Origin: Todiramphus chloris collaris
Taxonomy: Eukaryota; Chordata; Aves; Coraciiformes; Alcedinidae
NCBI GenBank assembly: GCA_025345505.1
Contig: JANVCC010000011.1
Location: 10,204,184-10,268,183, forward strand
Direction of reading: 5' to 3'
Length of the DNA stretch: 64,000 bases
The position numbers and the translations under genes were made by a program. Each line of letters starts with the position of its first letter. Position 1 is the first letter of the stretch. The notes beneath the pieces are model-generated. The model was given only the letters and a program-made list of their open reading frames with translations, was not told where the DNA came from and searched no databases. This document shows positions 11,515 through 23,725 of the stretch, piece by piece.

Positions 11515-14500
11515 GAATTTGGCACTTCCAAAACCTTTTAGATGGTTTTGTCCAACATCCTGCTCCTACCTACACCCTCTCCCTGATGGTGTGCGTACCA
11601 GGGCCCAAAAACAAAGCACCAGCAACAATTACCCTGCCTCAGCAGCTGCCTTCTGCATATCCCACCTGCAGGTCTGAGGCTTGGCTTCTCCTCTGTCCTC
11701 CAGCCTTGCATCATGCACTACCCTACCAGCGCCACCAGCTTGCACAGCATGTCTTGCAGACCACCTGCAAGCAGGACGTTTCACCATGCTGCAAACACAG
11801 GGTGACCTCCATGTGGTGTACCTTCAGGCACACATCTGTTAGCAAAGGATCGCAAAAACATTGAGAGATGGGACTGCGAGTGCTGCTTTGGACTGCCCAG
11901 GTCCAGCCTTCCTCTCTGACCACTTTTATAAGTGTAGAAGTATTGACCATAGACACAGAGAAATTGGTGCTTTTTGTCTGGAATCCAGATCTGTCCCTGT
12001 ACATACATTTTTTTTGCTCTACTCTGTGTTAGATGAAGAACTGTAGTTTGAAGTTTAACATCATCATTTCTGCCAATAATAAGGGTTTTCCAATTTATTT
12101 CTGATTCTCCCACGTTACCCTGTGTTCAGCTGGATGTGGGGATGTTTGTTCTCAGCAGTACTCACCTTTCTTCTACCTGCTTTCCAAGTCTTGTTTTCTT
12201 CACAGAATTTACACCTCTTCTAGGAAGTGTAAATGGTCCAGCTCTGATGGGAAGTTGAACGTTGTTTTAAAAGATTTCAAATTACTTTAAGTGTATCTAT
12301 TGAAAAAAAAAAAAAATACTAGCAGGAACTGGAGAGAGAAGTGACATTTGCTAATAGATCTAACTGGATGCCGGTCTAAAATCTGTTCCTTTGTTCACCT
12401 ACAAGGTATAGCCTTAATGAAGGAATTAATAGGGAAAATTCTGTGGCCTGCCTTATTGACATGCTTGGACTTGATATTCATAATGATCCCTCGTGGCTTT
12501 AAACTCAATGAACCAAAGAGTAATTCCTGTTGTGTCTTCTCTTATCCTTTGGGGAAATATTTTGTTTATGAAATTCTATGCTTTCAAAAAATCGGATTTT
12601 CTTTTATTGTACAAAGAATAACATTTCCACCAAAATGACTTGGAGCTAGGTATTTTTAGAAAATTAGGTGCTTTTTTTAGCCAACCCCTTAAGGTTGAAA
12701 CTTTTCAGAGCACAGCTTTTAGTGGACTGATGTTTGTAATGTTATTCAAATGTTCACATTGCCAGAAGCACAAGGGTTGCCAAAGAGTAATGTATAACTT
12801 GGGTAGGGGCAGAACTATATCATCATGGAGACCACAAGCATACTATTTATCTTCTGCCAATCCCTATACCACAGCCAGGTCACTTGCAATGCATACAGCA
12901 GCTCCAAAGCACCTAACTATGTACCAGCTGGCAGGACAAGGGGAGTGCACGAGGAATGTTTTAACTGGAAAGAGATAATTTCACACCTGAAGATACAGGC
13001 TTATGGAATGACTGATTGGTGTTTGATGCCTCCTGTGGAAAACTCATTTTAAGACATTTCCAGATCAGTTTTACAGCTCGAGCTATAATGACAGTTCAGG
13101 TGAAATTGAAGGTGACAGGTCTCTGTCCAAGTCCTTCTCTCAGGGTGATTGAGTGAAATATCCTTGGTGTCAAGAACATAGTGGCATAGGCCCCAGATGA
13201 AAGAATAGAAACAATGAATGTCTCCCCATCAAAGTCGAATTTCCCAGGATCTCAGAGGGCACCTGAGTAGCACCCAAGTCTTGCTTGGTTCTACTTTTGC
13301 AGATGGTGGATATCACCAAAAATACACATATTTAGAAGGAACATTTAGTCCTGAAAATAGTTGGGTTTGCTATATATGATTTTAAAAATAGTTTCCAGAT
13401 AATTCTGGCAAGAAGTAACTGTGATTATGTAGCACAAGAACTGGAAGATTCCTGCTCTCCGTGTCAAGATGACACAGAGGTGGTATGATTTTAAGTGTGA
13501 TACAGCAGAGATGTGAGTCTATGATAGAGCTCGTGACTGTTTAAAAGCAAGGGTTTAATAGCTGTTCTTGAAAGCTGGACAAAAGGAAAGACGATTAAGA
13601 AAGCAGGTCCTGTGTGGGATTTGGGTCAAAATATACAGTGAAAATACAGGAAGATCTGAAGTGAACACCTGAAGTCTTTCCACTTGCCAGGCAAATCTCT
13701 CAGGCCTTGACTGAAGTGGTTAGACAGTCATTAACCAGAAAAACATCAGCTGAAATACCACATGAAATGCGAAACAGAAAGGTTACTCTCAAGCTAATGA
13801 AGGAAGAGGCTACAAGAGCTAAAAAACATTCACAGTGTAGAAAACCAAGATTATAACAGTCATATTATCCCAGAAGAGTATTTCATAGGGGCAGTGGACA
13901 AAATTGCAAGACATGATGTATATATAAATGTACAACTTCAAAGCAATGTACTATTTTACCATTTCAGGTTGGAATAGAACTGGAGACCTGCTGCCTCATG
14001 TCCCTACAGTGAGGAGTGAAAGGGCAGTGTGCCTGCAGGCAGGGACTAAAGGAAGGGCCAGGCTGTCTCTGGGCACTAATACAGCACATAGCAGATGTAA
14101 ATGCGTGACTAGGTGTCTGCTTTGTTTTGCTGGAAAATGAAGTGAAACTGGAACTCTTCCCTTATGCATCACTGCAAAAAGTTAAAAAGAGATTTAAAAT
14201 GTTTGATAGCAAAGGCAGGAGGAGATAATTGTGGCAAGACAGGAGATACAATTCTTCTCTTAGCTTTACAGTAACAACCTCAGGCTGGGAAGTAATTTGA
14301 AAAAAAGACAGGAGTCCAGGCAGCACCTCCTTTAATAGTCACTGTTTTCTTTTCCTGCCATTTTCACACCTGATGTATTTAATGAGAAAATGTCACAGAT
14401 TTCTGGTAACTAAGACAGTGAATGTGTTGAACTCTCTATGAGCTACAGCATAGTTCACACAAAATATGAAGATTAATGCCTGGTATTTTCTCCTAGGGTT

Positions 14501-15229
14501 TTTATATTTACATGTTGGAAACATTGTCATCTTTCATTGTGAAGACAAATGGAAATATAGCCCTTATTGTTTTCCCAAATTTTGTTTTTACCAAGATTCT
14601 CCTAGGAAGGCCTCAGGGAGCAAGGATTTGAAGGACACAGTGCTTTGTCCCCTGAGTGTGTGTTCAACTATGGAATTTTTTATTTTTTTTCTCCAGAGCT
14701 GTCTTTCATCTTTCCAAACAATGATGTCTCACACTTGACAGAAGTGGTAGCACTCCCAATCATCTGAATCCAATTCTGGGCAGCTTAATTAATAAAGTGC
14801 TTATCTAATGCCCCATGGGGAAAAATCAGAAGTTTTCCAAGTGAAAATAGATATAATATGCTAGCAGAATGTTAAAATACAATTGATAATTAATGTGCAT
14901 TGTGAGATAAAAAATACAGAGCAAGAGTCAGAGTTTGGGAAAGGATTTGAGATGCACAGCAACAAAACAGAACAGTGAATTTTCTCTTACGTATCTTATA
15001 AGATGAATTTTGCATGAGCTGTTTTCTTTGAGGATTTGAAATCTTCCATGGAGATTTTCATCTGACACCTGGAAATTATCCCTTCCCATCTGGGTGCTGC
15101 TTCCAAGTCGTGAAAGATTTCAAGGCATTTGGTTAGTTCCCTTGTGTAAGTGGCTCCAGTGAGTTCTTCCTTTGAGTTTTTCTTCCTACCAATGGGATGA
15201 ATTTAACTAATTTACTGTAATATAAGAAA

Positions 15230-16690
15230 ACGCAGAGATACCAGAAGAGCAGATGGAGTTTAAATTAACAAGAGATGTGAAGGACAACAAGAAGGTCTTC
15301 TATAACTACAACTTCTAGAACTGCAAAAGGAAAAATAAAGAAACTCTGAGCCTGCTGCTAAGTACCGCTAGAGATGAAGGGACAAAAGACATAGAAAAGA
15401 CCAAGATAGTTGATGCATTTTTGTCTTTTTTTTTTTTTTGCTACTGAAGAATGTCTTTACACCTCTCACAGCCTTGAACCTGGTTGCCAAGTCTGGGGGA
15501 GTGCAGCAATACACAGAGGAGAGGAAGAGTACTCAACAGGAAGAGGGAATACTAAAGCAAGTTGTACATGTACGTGCTAGATGGACCAGATGGGATGATT
15601 CTAGGAGCACCAGGGGAGTGGGCCAACATCACCACGTGGCTGCTCTGTAGCAGCTTTGGAAGAACATGACAAAGTATATGGAGAAGTCCTCTTGGAGGTC
15701 TTGTCCACATGCTTGAATATCAAAAATGTGATTGGAAACAGACAGCATGGATTTACCAATGGTGTATTGTGTTTGGTGAAACTGATTGCCTTCTGTGATG
15801 AGACAAATCACTCTCAACGAGGCAAAAGTAGTGCATGTTCTGTATTTTGTCTTTAGCAAAGCCTTTGGTGTGGTTTCTAATAATATCCTGATAGCCAAAT
15901 TGGTGAGATATGGTTTGGCTAGGTGAAAAACAAGCAATAAGGTGAATGGAAAATTGTCTGAGCTGCTGGTCTTAAAGGATTATAATCAATAATACAATAT
16001 GCATCTAGTTGGTTGTCACTAGTGGTGGTCTTCAGAGACTGATATTTGGGATAGGACTGTTGAATGTCTTTTTTTTTTTTTTTCTCATTGTCTGGACAAG
16101 GGACAGTGTGCACTCTCACGAAATTCACAGTTAACACCAAGCTCGGTTGAGGGAGATCTTGCTAGAGTGGAGGAATGTATTGATAGGACCCCCATGAAGT
16201 TCAGCAAAGAGAATTGTTAAGTCCTGTACCTGGGAAAGGAGAATTCCTGAAACAGTATGAGCCTGGGATTAAATGATTAGCAGGAAACCTTGCAGAAAAG
16301 GAGCTAGGGATCTTGGTAATACAAGTTGAATACCAGTGAGCAGTGTGTCTTTGTGAAAAAGAAGACAAATCATATCCTGCACTGTTTTAGCAAAAACATG
16401 GCTATCAGGTCCAGGGAAGTGACTATTCCCCTCTATTTGGCACCCGTGAGGCTACACTGAAAGTTATGCATCCAATTTTGGGCTTCCCACTACAAGAAAG
16501 ATATGGACTTTCTGAAGCAAATCCAACTCCAGTCACCAAGATGGTCATGGGACTGAAGGACATTGCATAAAGGTAAGACTATCTAAACTGGTTTTTATTG
16601 CAGCCTGGAGAAGACAAGTTGAAGGGGAGATCTTATTGCTGTCCACACCTATATAATGGGAAGGTATAGAGGAGACTCAGGGTTACAGTG
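15230..16690 (+). mobile_element. Old CR1 LINE, plus strand, 5' segment of an interrupted copy (ORF2/RT pseudogene)
   Basis: Degenerate copy of the CR1 ORF2 region in + orientation. Recognisable landmarks, in consensus order, are: the pre-RT segment (gatgtgaaggacaacaagaagg, about 15275); the fingers/palm start (ggatttaccaatgg, about 15748); the segment for the first catalytic region (tttagcaaagcctttggtgtgg, about 15852); tagccaaattggtgagatatgg (about 15892); the region beyond the RT YADD-type box (about 16110-16160); and the C-terminal thumb and tail region (16330-16680). All frames are broken by stops and indels. T-tracts (15426-15439 and 16069-16083) sit inside it. A minus-strand CR1 interrupts the copy at about 16690, and it resumes at about 17120. 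Confidence 0.8.
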
Positions 16691-17120
16691 ATCACAGAAG
16701 CACAGAATGGTAGGGGTTGGAAGGGACCTCTAAAGATCCTCTAGTCCCATTCCCCTGCTAGAGAAGGATTGCCTACAGTAGATCACAGAGCAACAAGTCC
16801 TGGTGGCTTTTGAAAGTCTCCAGAGATGGAGATTCCACCACCTCTCTGGGCAGTCTATTCCAAAGCTCTGTTACCCTCACAGTGAAGAACTATTTCCTCA
16901 TGTTGAGGTTGAACCTCCTTTTTCCAATTTATGGCCATTGCCCCTAATCCTGTCACTGAACACCTCTGAGAAGAGCCTGGTACCATCTTCCTGACACCCA
17001 CCCTTTAGATATTTATAAGCATTGATAAGATACTCCCTCAGCATCTTCTTCTCCAAGCTAACCAGACTCAGCTCTCTCAGCCTTTCCCCATACGGTAGGT
17101 GCTCCAGGCCCTTAGTCATG
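16691..17120 (-). mobile_element. CR1 LINE 3' fragment, minus strand, nested in an older CR1
   Basis: The 3' end lies at 16691 (atcacagaagcacagaatgg is the reverse complement of the CR1 3' terminal repeat). The minus-strand reading then covers the 3' UTR-adjacent segment and the C-terminus of ORF2, with Gly-Leu-Glu-His-Leu, ERLRELSL and [10 protein letters not shown] landmarks at about 17110-16980. It is 5'-truncated, as most CR1 copies are. It is less decayed than the CR1 it interrupts, so it inserted later. Confidence 0.9.
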
Positions 17121-17357
17121 ATAAGAAGCAACAGGCAGAAATAACTCTAACATAAACTGTAAATAAATAGTAGGAAAAATTCTTCACTGTAAGCAACGTC
17201 AAACTTCTGCACAAGTGCCGAGGTAGGTTATGGAACCTATGTCCTAGAAAATAGTCATTGATTGGAAGCAACTTGCTCTAGCTGGTCCTGCTTTATGTGG
17301 GAAGTGGACTGGAGATTACCAGAAGTCTCTTCCCACCTGAATTACTCTGTGATTTTC
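17121..17357 (+). mobile_element. Old CR1 LINE, plus strand, 3' segment of the interrupted copy
   Basis: Continuation of the 15230-16690 copy after the nested insertion. The sequence agaagcaacaggcagaaat follows the consensus position left at 16690. It then passes through aaattcttcactgtaagc, the tail of ORF2 and the short 3' UTR, ending in a decayed version of the ATTCTATGATT 3' terminus (attactctgtgatttt, about 17340-17356). Confidence 0.75.
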
Positions 17358-17490
17358 AGACAGTGTTAGTCCTATAACAGGAATGCTGAAACTAGAAGGT
17401 GGTGGATTAGAGACCACCATCAGAGCAAACACTCACTTAGTCAGTTTAAGTATGGGGATGTTGACAACTTTTCAGTTGCAAGGGTAGATG

Positions 17491-18585
17491 TAGAATCATA
17501 GAATCATTATGGTTGGAAAGGACCTCCAGGGTCATCAAGTCCAACCTTTGTCCTAGCATTTTTCAACCACTACACCATATCCTCAAGCTCCACATCTATT
17601 CGTTCTTTACACACCTCCAGGGATGGTGACTCCACCACCTCCCTGGGCAGCCTGTTCCAGTGCCTAACCACTCTCTCTGTGAAGAATTTCCTCCTAATAT
17701 CTAATCCAAAGCTCCCCTGATGCAACTTGAGCCCATTCCCCCCTTGTCCTATCATTACTAATTTGAGAGAAGAGACCAACACCAGCCTCTCTACAACCTC
17801 CTTTTAGGTAGTTGTAGAGGACAATAAGGTCTCCTCTCAGCCTCCTCTTCTCTAGACTAAACAAACCCAGTTCCCTCAGCCGCTCCTCACAGGGCATGCT
17901 TTCCAGCCCTTTCACCAGCTTTGTTGCCCTCCTCTGCACTCACTCCAGCACCTCGATGTCCCTCCTGTACTGTGGTGACCAAAACTGGACACAGTACTCA
18001 AGGTGCGGTCTCACAAGTGCCGAGTATAGGGGTACGATCACCTCCCTACTCCTACTGGTCACACCGTTTCTGATCCAGGCCAGGATGCCATTGGCCTTCT
18101 TGGCCACCTGGGCACACTGCTGGCTCCTGTTCAGCCGGCTATTGACCAACACCCCCAGGTCCTTTTCTGCCAGGCAGCTCTCCAGCCACTCCTCCCCAAG
18201 CCTGTAGCGTTGCTGGGGGTTGTTGTGACCGAAGTGCATGACCCGGCACTTGGCTTTGTTAAACTCCATACAATTGAGCTCAGCCCATCTCTCCAGCCTG
18301 TCCAGATCCCGCTGCAGAGCCTTCCTACCCTCAAGCAGATCGACACCTGCGCTTAATTTTGTGTCATCTGCAAATTTACTGAGGGTACATTCAATTCCCT
18401 CGTCCAGGTCATTGATGAATATATTAAACAAGACGGGTCCCAAAACTGAGCCCTGAGGGACACCACTTGTGACTGGTACCCAACTGGATTTTACTCCGTT
18501 CACCACCACCCTCTGGGCTCGGCCATCCAGACAGTTTCTAACCCAGCCAAGAGTCCTCCTGTCTATGCCATGTAAAAGCACTCAA
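17491..18585 (-). mobile_element. CR1 LINE, 5'-truncated, minus strand, best preserved copy in the window
   Basis: The 3' terminal repeat is at 17491 (tagaatcatagaatcatta in reverse complement). The copy covers about 1.1 kb of ORF2 3' half plus 3' UTR and is truncated at the 5' side near 18580, within the RT domain. Its sequence is close to an intact coding frame, so it is relatively young compared with its neighbours. Confidence 0.95.
17570..18581 (-). pseudogene. CR1 ORF2 reverse transcriptase, C-terminal half, inactivated
   Basis: CR1 ORF2 encodes the endonuclease and reverse transcriptase that copies the element at its target site. The first 213 codons (18581-17943) are open and carry the RT signature [10 protein letters not shown] (residues 40-49) and the catalytic FADD (70-73), followed by the thumb region with [20 protein letters not shown]. 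Two lesions stop it. One is an in-frame TGA at 17942-17940, most simply a CGA to TGA change at a CpG, with reading resuming in the same frame (VQRRATK). The other is a one-base gain in a run of six C's (+ strand 17738-17743), which shifts the frame before the final NGLKLHQG...[16 protein letters not shown] segment. The N-terminal RT and endonuclease are missing. Confidence 0.9.
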
Positions 18586-18976
18586 GAATTTGTTTGGTGA
18601 GGCAAATGACTTCTGCAAGAGATAGGGAAAGGAACTGATGCCGGAGCCAAACACAGTGACTATGACTCTATTAAAAGCCTTATGAAGAATCCTGGATAGT
18701 TACATGTTTGTGAATGACTTGCACATAAAATTACAATTGAGCAATTTGATCACCCTTCTTTAGAGCAATCAGCATTTCATGGTTGATAACTGCTTCCAGA
18801 GTGAGCTGGACCAAAATACCTTATCAAATGCTCCAGAGCTTTGAAAGAAGTTCAACTCTAGACCTAACCTTTGAGAAAGGGCAGGTAATGCTTTCAGCTG
18901 TGGTCTTGCATAAATAGTCTTTTCTGGAAAAAACAACAAGGTGAACAACCTTAAAGTATGGTTTATTAGTGAAGTT

Positions 18977-19001
18977 AATTCTGAAGTTAATCTTCAGAAT
19001 T
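18977..19001. repeat. Perfect 10-bp inverted repeat with 5-nt loop
   Basis: AATTCTGAAG (18977-18986), loop ttaat, then CTTCAGAATT (18992-19001). The left arm overlaps a short direct duplication of gaagttaat. Confidence 0.9.
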
Positions 19002-19808
19002 GTCAGTTGAAGTACAATGATTTTTAAACCGACTCTAAATAGTTTGTGTGTCTATTGCGAGCTGACTGTAGTCAGTAGCTCACTTGTCATAGCTTTAGCT
19101 CAAATATTTGGCTATCCAGTGTGACACCCAGTTTGTTCTCAGCAACATGAATGTATAGTGTTGATCTTTGTTAGGAGGCTCTATTTGGTACCGTATTTCT
19201 CCAGAAAATGCCTTTACCTTAATTGTGAAATAAAATTTATTCATTCTGGGACCTCCTTTTCATCATCAGAAATAATATCTCAACATGTTCTTAGTTACTA
19301 TCTAGAAAACAGCTGCCAGCATCATGTTACAGGCTCATTTTTTTAAGTAAACAGATTTGTTGCAACTTGCAAAAGTCTTTTTTGAGGGAGGGTACTAACG
19401 CGCATTTGCCATTATTACATATCTAATAGTTGCAAAGGAGATAGCTACCTGACTTCAGGATTTTCATTAATAAAATTGCAACTCTCAAAATTCTCAAAGG
19501 GCCGCGTCAAATGACATCCTAGAATGCTTCTCTACAAACCCATTTGTGTCCACAAGCTCACAATACTGTTTCTGTCTCTGATGACATGTATTGATCGTAA
19601 GTTCTCACGACAGAGATAATGGCTTTGCTAATGGCCCAGTAAGTACCACAATTTGCATCAGCTATAAATCATCAAGCATCTCAAGAACATACAATCTACC
19701 AGGAATGAGCTGAGTCATAAATTGTGACTTTGTTACATTTGTGCCAGTCCAGCAAACCTATATCACTTATCTCTCTCCAGCCCCGACATTTCAAAGAGCT
19801 ACAGGGGG

Positions 19809-19826
19809 AAAAAAAAAAAAAAAAAA
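19809..19826 (+). repeat. A(18) homopolymer
   Basis: Uninterrupted run of 18 A's. No retrocopy body or target duplication is recognisable next to it. Confidence 0.9.
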
Positions 19827-22800
19827 GAAGACAACAGATAACACTAGCAATTTATTTCCAGACATGTAACAACACATCTAAGAAATGTCAGCTAGTAAAC
19901 TCCTTCTTGGGGTTGTCAGCAAAATAAAGTAAAATTGACACAAACTTAAAAAGAAGGGAGACAGCAAATTAATTTATCTACCCACTGGCTTTCAAGTACA
20001 CCTGTGGCCTCATCATTTAGGAGGAAAGACATGAAGCCCATAGAGAGGTACACACATGGACAATGCATTAAACTGGAATTTTTGTCCTTCACCATAAGCA
20101 AGCAGGGTTGTCTTCAGAAGTGGTGTGGCACTTTCCCAGCCTGCTGTGGAGCAGATCTTCATGGGCAGTAAAGGAGCTCACTGAAATGATGTTATGTCTG
20201 CTCCCTGCCAGAAAGATGAGCCTTCCTGGCCAGGGCAGAGGGCAAACTCACCTGCTGCTGCAGGGGGCATGAATGAAATCTCAGTGTTACATAACCGCTT
20301 TTAAAAATTTAAACTGTCATGCTCCAAGATGCAAGGACTTGACTGAACCTTGGCCAGTCTTCCACTAATCTCCATCATCACTGCCTTTCATGTTATCTGT
20401 GTCTGGCATTGACAAACACAGTGGTTGTTAAAGCCTTCAGCAAAAGGATAAGATTGAGGTAGGGAAGGAAATTAACAGAGTTTAGCCTCAAGCTGTTCTC
20501 TGCTAGATGTTTTCCTGGCATTCTTCCTGCTGGGGCAGTGCTACTTTGGGACTCAGGACTGTATCTGTGACGTGCTCTGCCACGTGGGCTTTAAATTAGT
20601 AGATGCCTGGCCAGAGTCTCCATTTGTGTCTCTCATGAGCACTAGTAGTTGTGAGCAGTGCACTTGTCAGGGTTTGTCTTTAGACTTTGCAAAGCTGTGC
20701 CTAAACTGTTTAGTACTTAGCTTATGTTACATCCAAGAAGTCAGATTGGGCTTTTGTACATTTCAGCTTGCAGGGAAAATAGATCAGTCTACTGAATGGC
20801 TTATCAGGGTTGCAAAAAATAAATCATTCTCTTTTGTGTGTTTATGTCGGGTCTTGGTAGAATTAGCAATGTTTTGCTGCTAAGAAGCAGTAGTAGAACC
20901 AAGCCTGACTGTTTGCAAGAGACATTTGACATGAATAATAAGAAGGAAGTCTACAGAATCGTCGGCTGCAGTACTGCTTTTTAATGTAGCTTGAAGTGTA
21001 AGCTGGTTCCATGGAGAGTGTATTCAAGTGCTGCAATATCATTCTTAGGCAAGGAAAACCCAACAGATCCCCCCACCAGTGCTACAGAAAGGTCTTCAGC
21101 TAATCATAGAGTATATTCACTTTAATTATCAGGCTATATTATGCATACTGCTAACACTAACCTTGATATAAATTGAATTAAGCTATTTTGTAGAATAGGT
21201 GTTTACAAGTAACAATTCTATCTCTTGACCATTGAAAATTTTTTATATTATTTATAAATATCTCGAATGGAAGTTGTGGCTGTTAGCATAGACTGCACAT
21301 ATGAAAAATTTGCACATAATAACACAGATATAAATTGCATTGTTTCACTGTGAAATGACTGCCTAATTTTGTGCAATGTCTTCTGCTGAGGCACAGGAAA
21401 GCCATAAGAACCCCTGTGCTATGCTAAGTTACCCTGATTTCTACAAAGTCATCCTAAGATCCTTTTCTATTCTGACCATAAAGATGAAAGTCAGAGTAAG
21501 GGATTTTCTTATTTCAGGCAATGCAGAAAGTTGAGCAAAAATACTATTCTGAAGACAATAGGAAGCTGAAACTCCATTAACTTCCCTTCACATTGGACCT
21601 GTGCAGTCATTTGTTTGGTGTTAAAGACATCTCATAGGATTTTTTTTTTGGTAAGTTAAACTTTCCCTATATAAAGCCTGTTGTTGAGCACAAGTTTCTT
21701 GGAAACAAGACAATTATCATCTAGAATGTTTCCAAATTTACAACTCATTCTTCTGTGGGTGAGAGTGGGTGATAAAGAAATATGCCATGACAGAGTTGTC
21801 TGCCCTGCTGTGTATGTTCCATTTTAGAGTAATAACTCATTTTCTTCATAAGTGAATAATACATGATCTTTAATATTTAAAAAGTCACTCAAATTGTAAA
21901 ATAAAATACACTTTGAAACATTTTACTCTTAAATAATGCTATAATTAGTATATGTTTCATTACAAAGTTTCTCAAGAGCTTTCCTATTCCTTTTCCTAAG
22001 GACTACTCAGTGAAATCAGGCTATTCTGGGTCTGGGAACACAAGAAGTGATGTGTGATAAGATTATAATGCAGTGTGTTTGTGGTGGAATGGAAACATCC
22101 TAGCTCCACAGAAAGCCATAGATAATTAAATAGAACAAGTCTGTTTCACAAAATACTTTTAATCTATGAAACATTATACTGACTTTTTTTTTTAAAAAAA
22201 AACCAAAGCCTGTGCATTTGAAAAGAACTAAAGCATTTTTCCATCAAGATTGGTTTAAGTAAAGGCTATATTTCAATAAAATGTTTTCACAAAGAAAATA
22301 CAAAAAGTTTTTGTAATAATTGCCACCTTTTTTTGTTTCACATTCAAACTTACATATTTTACTTTGGGCATTTACCCACAGACTGCTATGATAAATAATA
22401 GATGGTGTACCATTTTTTAAATGCTATTTTTCTGTTCTATTTCAGCAAACCCTGCCCCTTTCTAATATTAGGAAATCTCCATGGTTAACATCTAAAAATA
22501 TTTCTTACCATTAAAAAAAAATTATTTTCACTTTTCTTTACTCATTCGTGACTAAAGTTTATGGGTGCATTTCATCTGGAAAGAAATTAATACCAGTATT
22601 GGGTCTCCCTTGATATCACTGCAAAGAGCTGTGGGTGGGAGAAGAGAAGAAGAGAAAGGGATGATTGCCTCGCTATAAATAGAATACTTTCTGCACATCA
22701 CTGATCCTGCACAGATGTCTGCCAATGACAGAGATGCTGCTTCAGAAATTACTTAAACAGCTGCATTCCAGGCAGAGAGGAGACAATTAACAAATGGATT

Positions 22801-23689
22801 TGGGTTGCAGAAACATTTAGTTTGGTGACAGATGTTTGGATACAATCTTACTTTTTATTTATGGAATAAATACTCTTAATCTGATTCTCTTTTATTATCT
22901 GTCAGAAGAACATAAGTAATTATTTTCCAGGTGAAAGTGTTTATATCACAATTTAAGAGTCACTAATTTATTGTTTTACTAGGAGAAAGTAGATGCCTTT
23001 GAAGTACTGTTTGACTCACCACAGACCTTGTCTCTGGACAAAGGACAAGCATGATGTTTGATGAGGGAATATACAAGATCTGAGGCATGGGGGCTTCTTT
23101 CCATGAAGAGAACAGACCTTCTCAGGGAGAGCAAGATTGCTAAGACTGTGTTGGCCCACCCCTTCCAAATGTCCCTTATGTGGATGTATACTTTTTTCAA
23201 GTTTCCAAACCCAAAGTCAATTTCTTTCTGGAAATCACTTGTAAATTGCAAATCTTAAATTGTTATATAAATACTTTTGCCTAGAAAATAATTCCTTCCA
23301 GATTAATAAACTACTGGATTTCACAGGGGAACATGGGACAAATTCAATATCCAGGGTAATGCACATGGTCAGATTAGGTAACCTCCTGGCGCCTCCTAGT
23401 CTTAAAAACTGTGCATCCCTAATTTACTGGGTAACTTTCGGACTCTGATAATGAATGCCACCATACACTGTTTAAATCAAGTTGTTCAGAAATACCCTAG
23501 ATAAGGATTGTACAGTGCTTGGTAGCTCCCTCACATTCTACCAGTGACTGAAACAAATCTGGAGAACTGAAGGGACTAGGATTGTGCTACTTATTTTTAC
23601 AGTTATTTGCCTGAAGCCTTTTCTCTTTTTTGCCTTGCTTTGCCTATTAATATAGGCATTTGTTCCAGATCAGCTGGCATTAACATAGT

Positions 23690-23725
23690 GGGGGGGAGGT
23701 GGGGGGAAGGAGAGAAGGCACGGGG
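23690..23725 (+). repeat. G-rich tract, possible G-quadruplex
   Basis: G7, A, GG, T, G6, then a 15-nt purine-rich spacer and G4. There are enough G-runs for a three-tetrad quadruplex, but one loop would be long. It lies in otherwise AT-rich sequence. Confidence 0.5.

Larger units (their letters stand above)
6376..15229. other. Intergenic stretch, no gene seen
   Basis: Open frames of up to 124 codons on both strands show no family motif and are of lengths expected by chance. Contents I can support: A(15) at 8000-8014, an (AT)n run at 8753-8769, a hairpin at 9845-9870, a TG-rich tandem duplication at 10174-10225, (TG)12 at 11491-11514 and A(14) at 12303-12316. The part at 9,300-11,900 is more GC-rich than its surroundings but shows no promoter or exon structure I can defend. 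Confidence 0.6.
18586..22660. other. Intergenic stretch, no gene seen
   Basis: AT-rich sequence with no recognisable exon or transposon. It holds a perfect 10-bp inverted repeat (18977-19001) and an A(18) tract (19809-19826). The sequence just upstream of the CR1 truncation point (18586-18860) did not match any CR1 segment I know. Confidence 0.55.

Noticed and set aside
18586..18860. Possible upstream continuation of the 17.5-kb CR1
   Set aside because: The sequence does not follow the CR1 RT consensus beyond the Leu-Leu-His-Gly segment, so the element is taken as 5'-truncated there.
19809..19826. Poly(A) tract as the tail of a processed pseudogene
   Set aside because: No coding remnant or target-site duplication is seen upstream.
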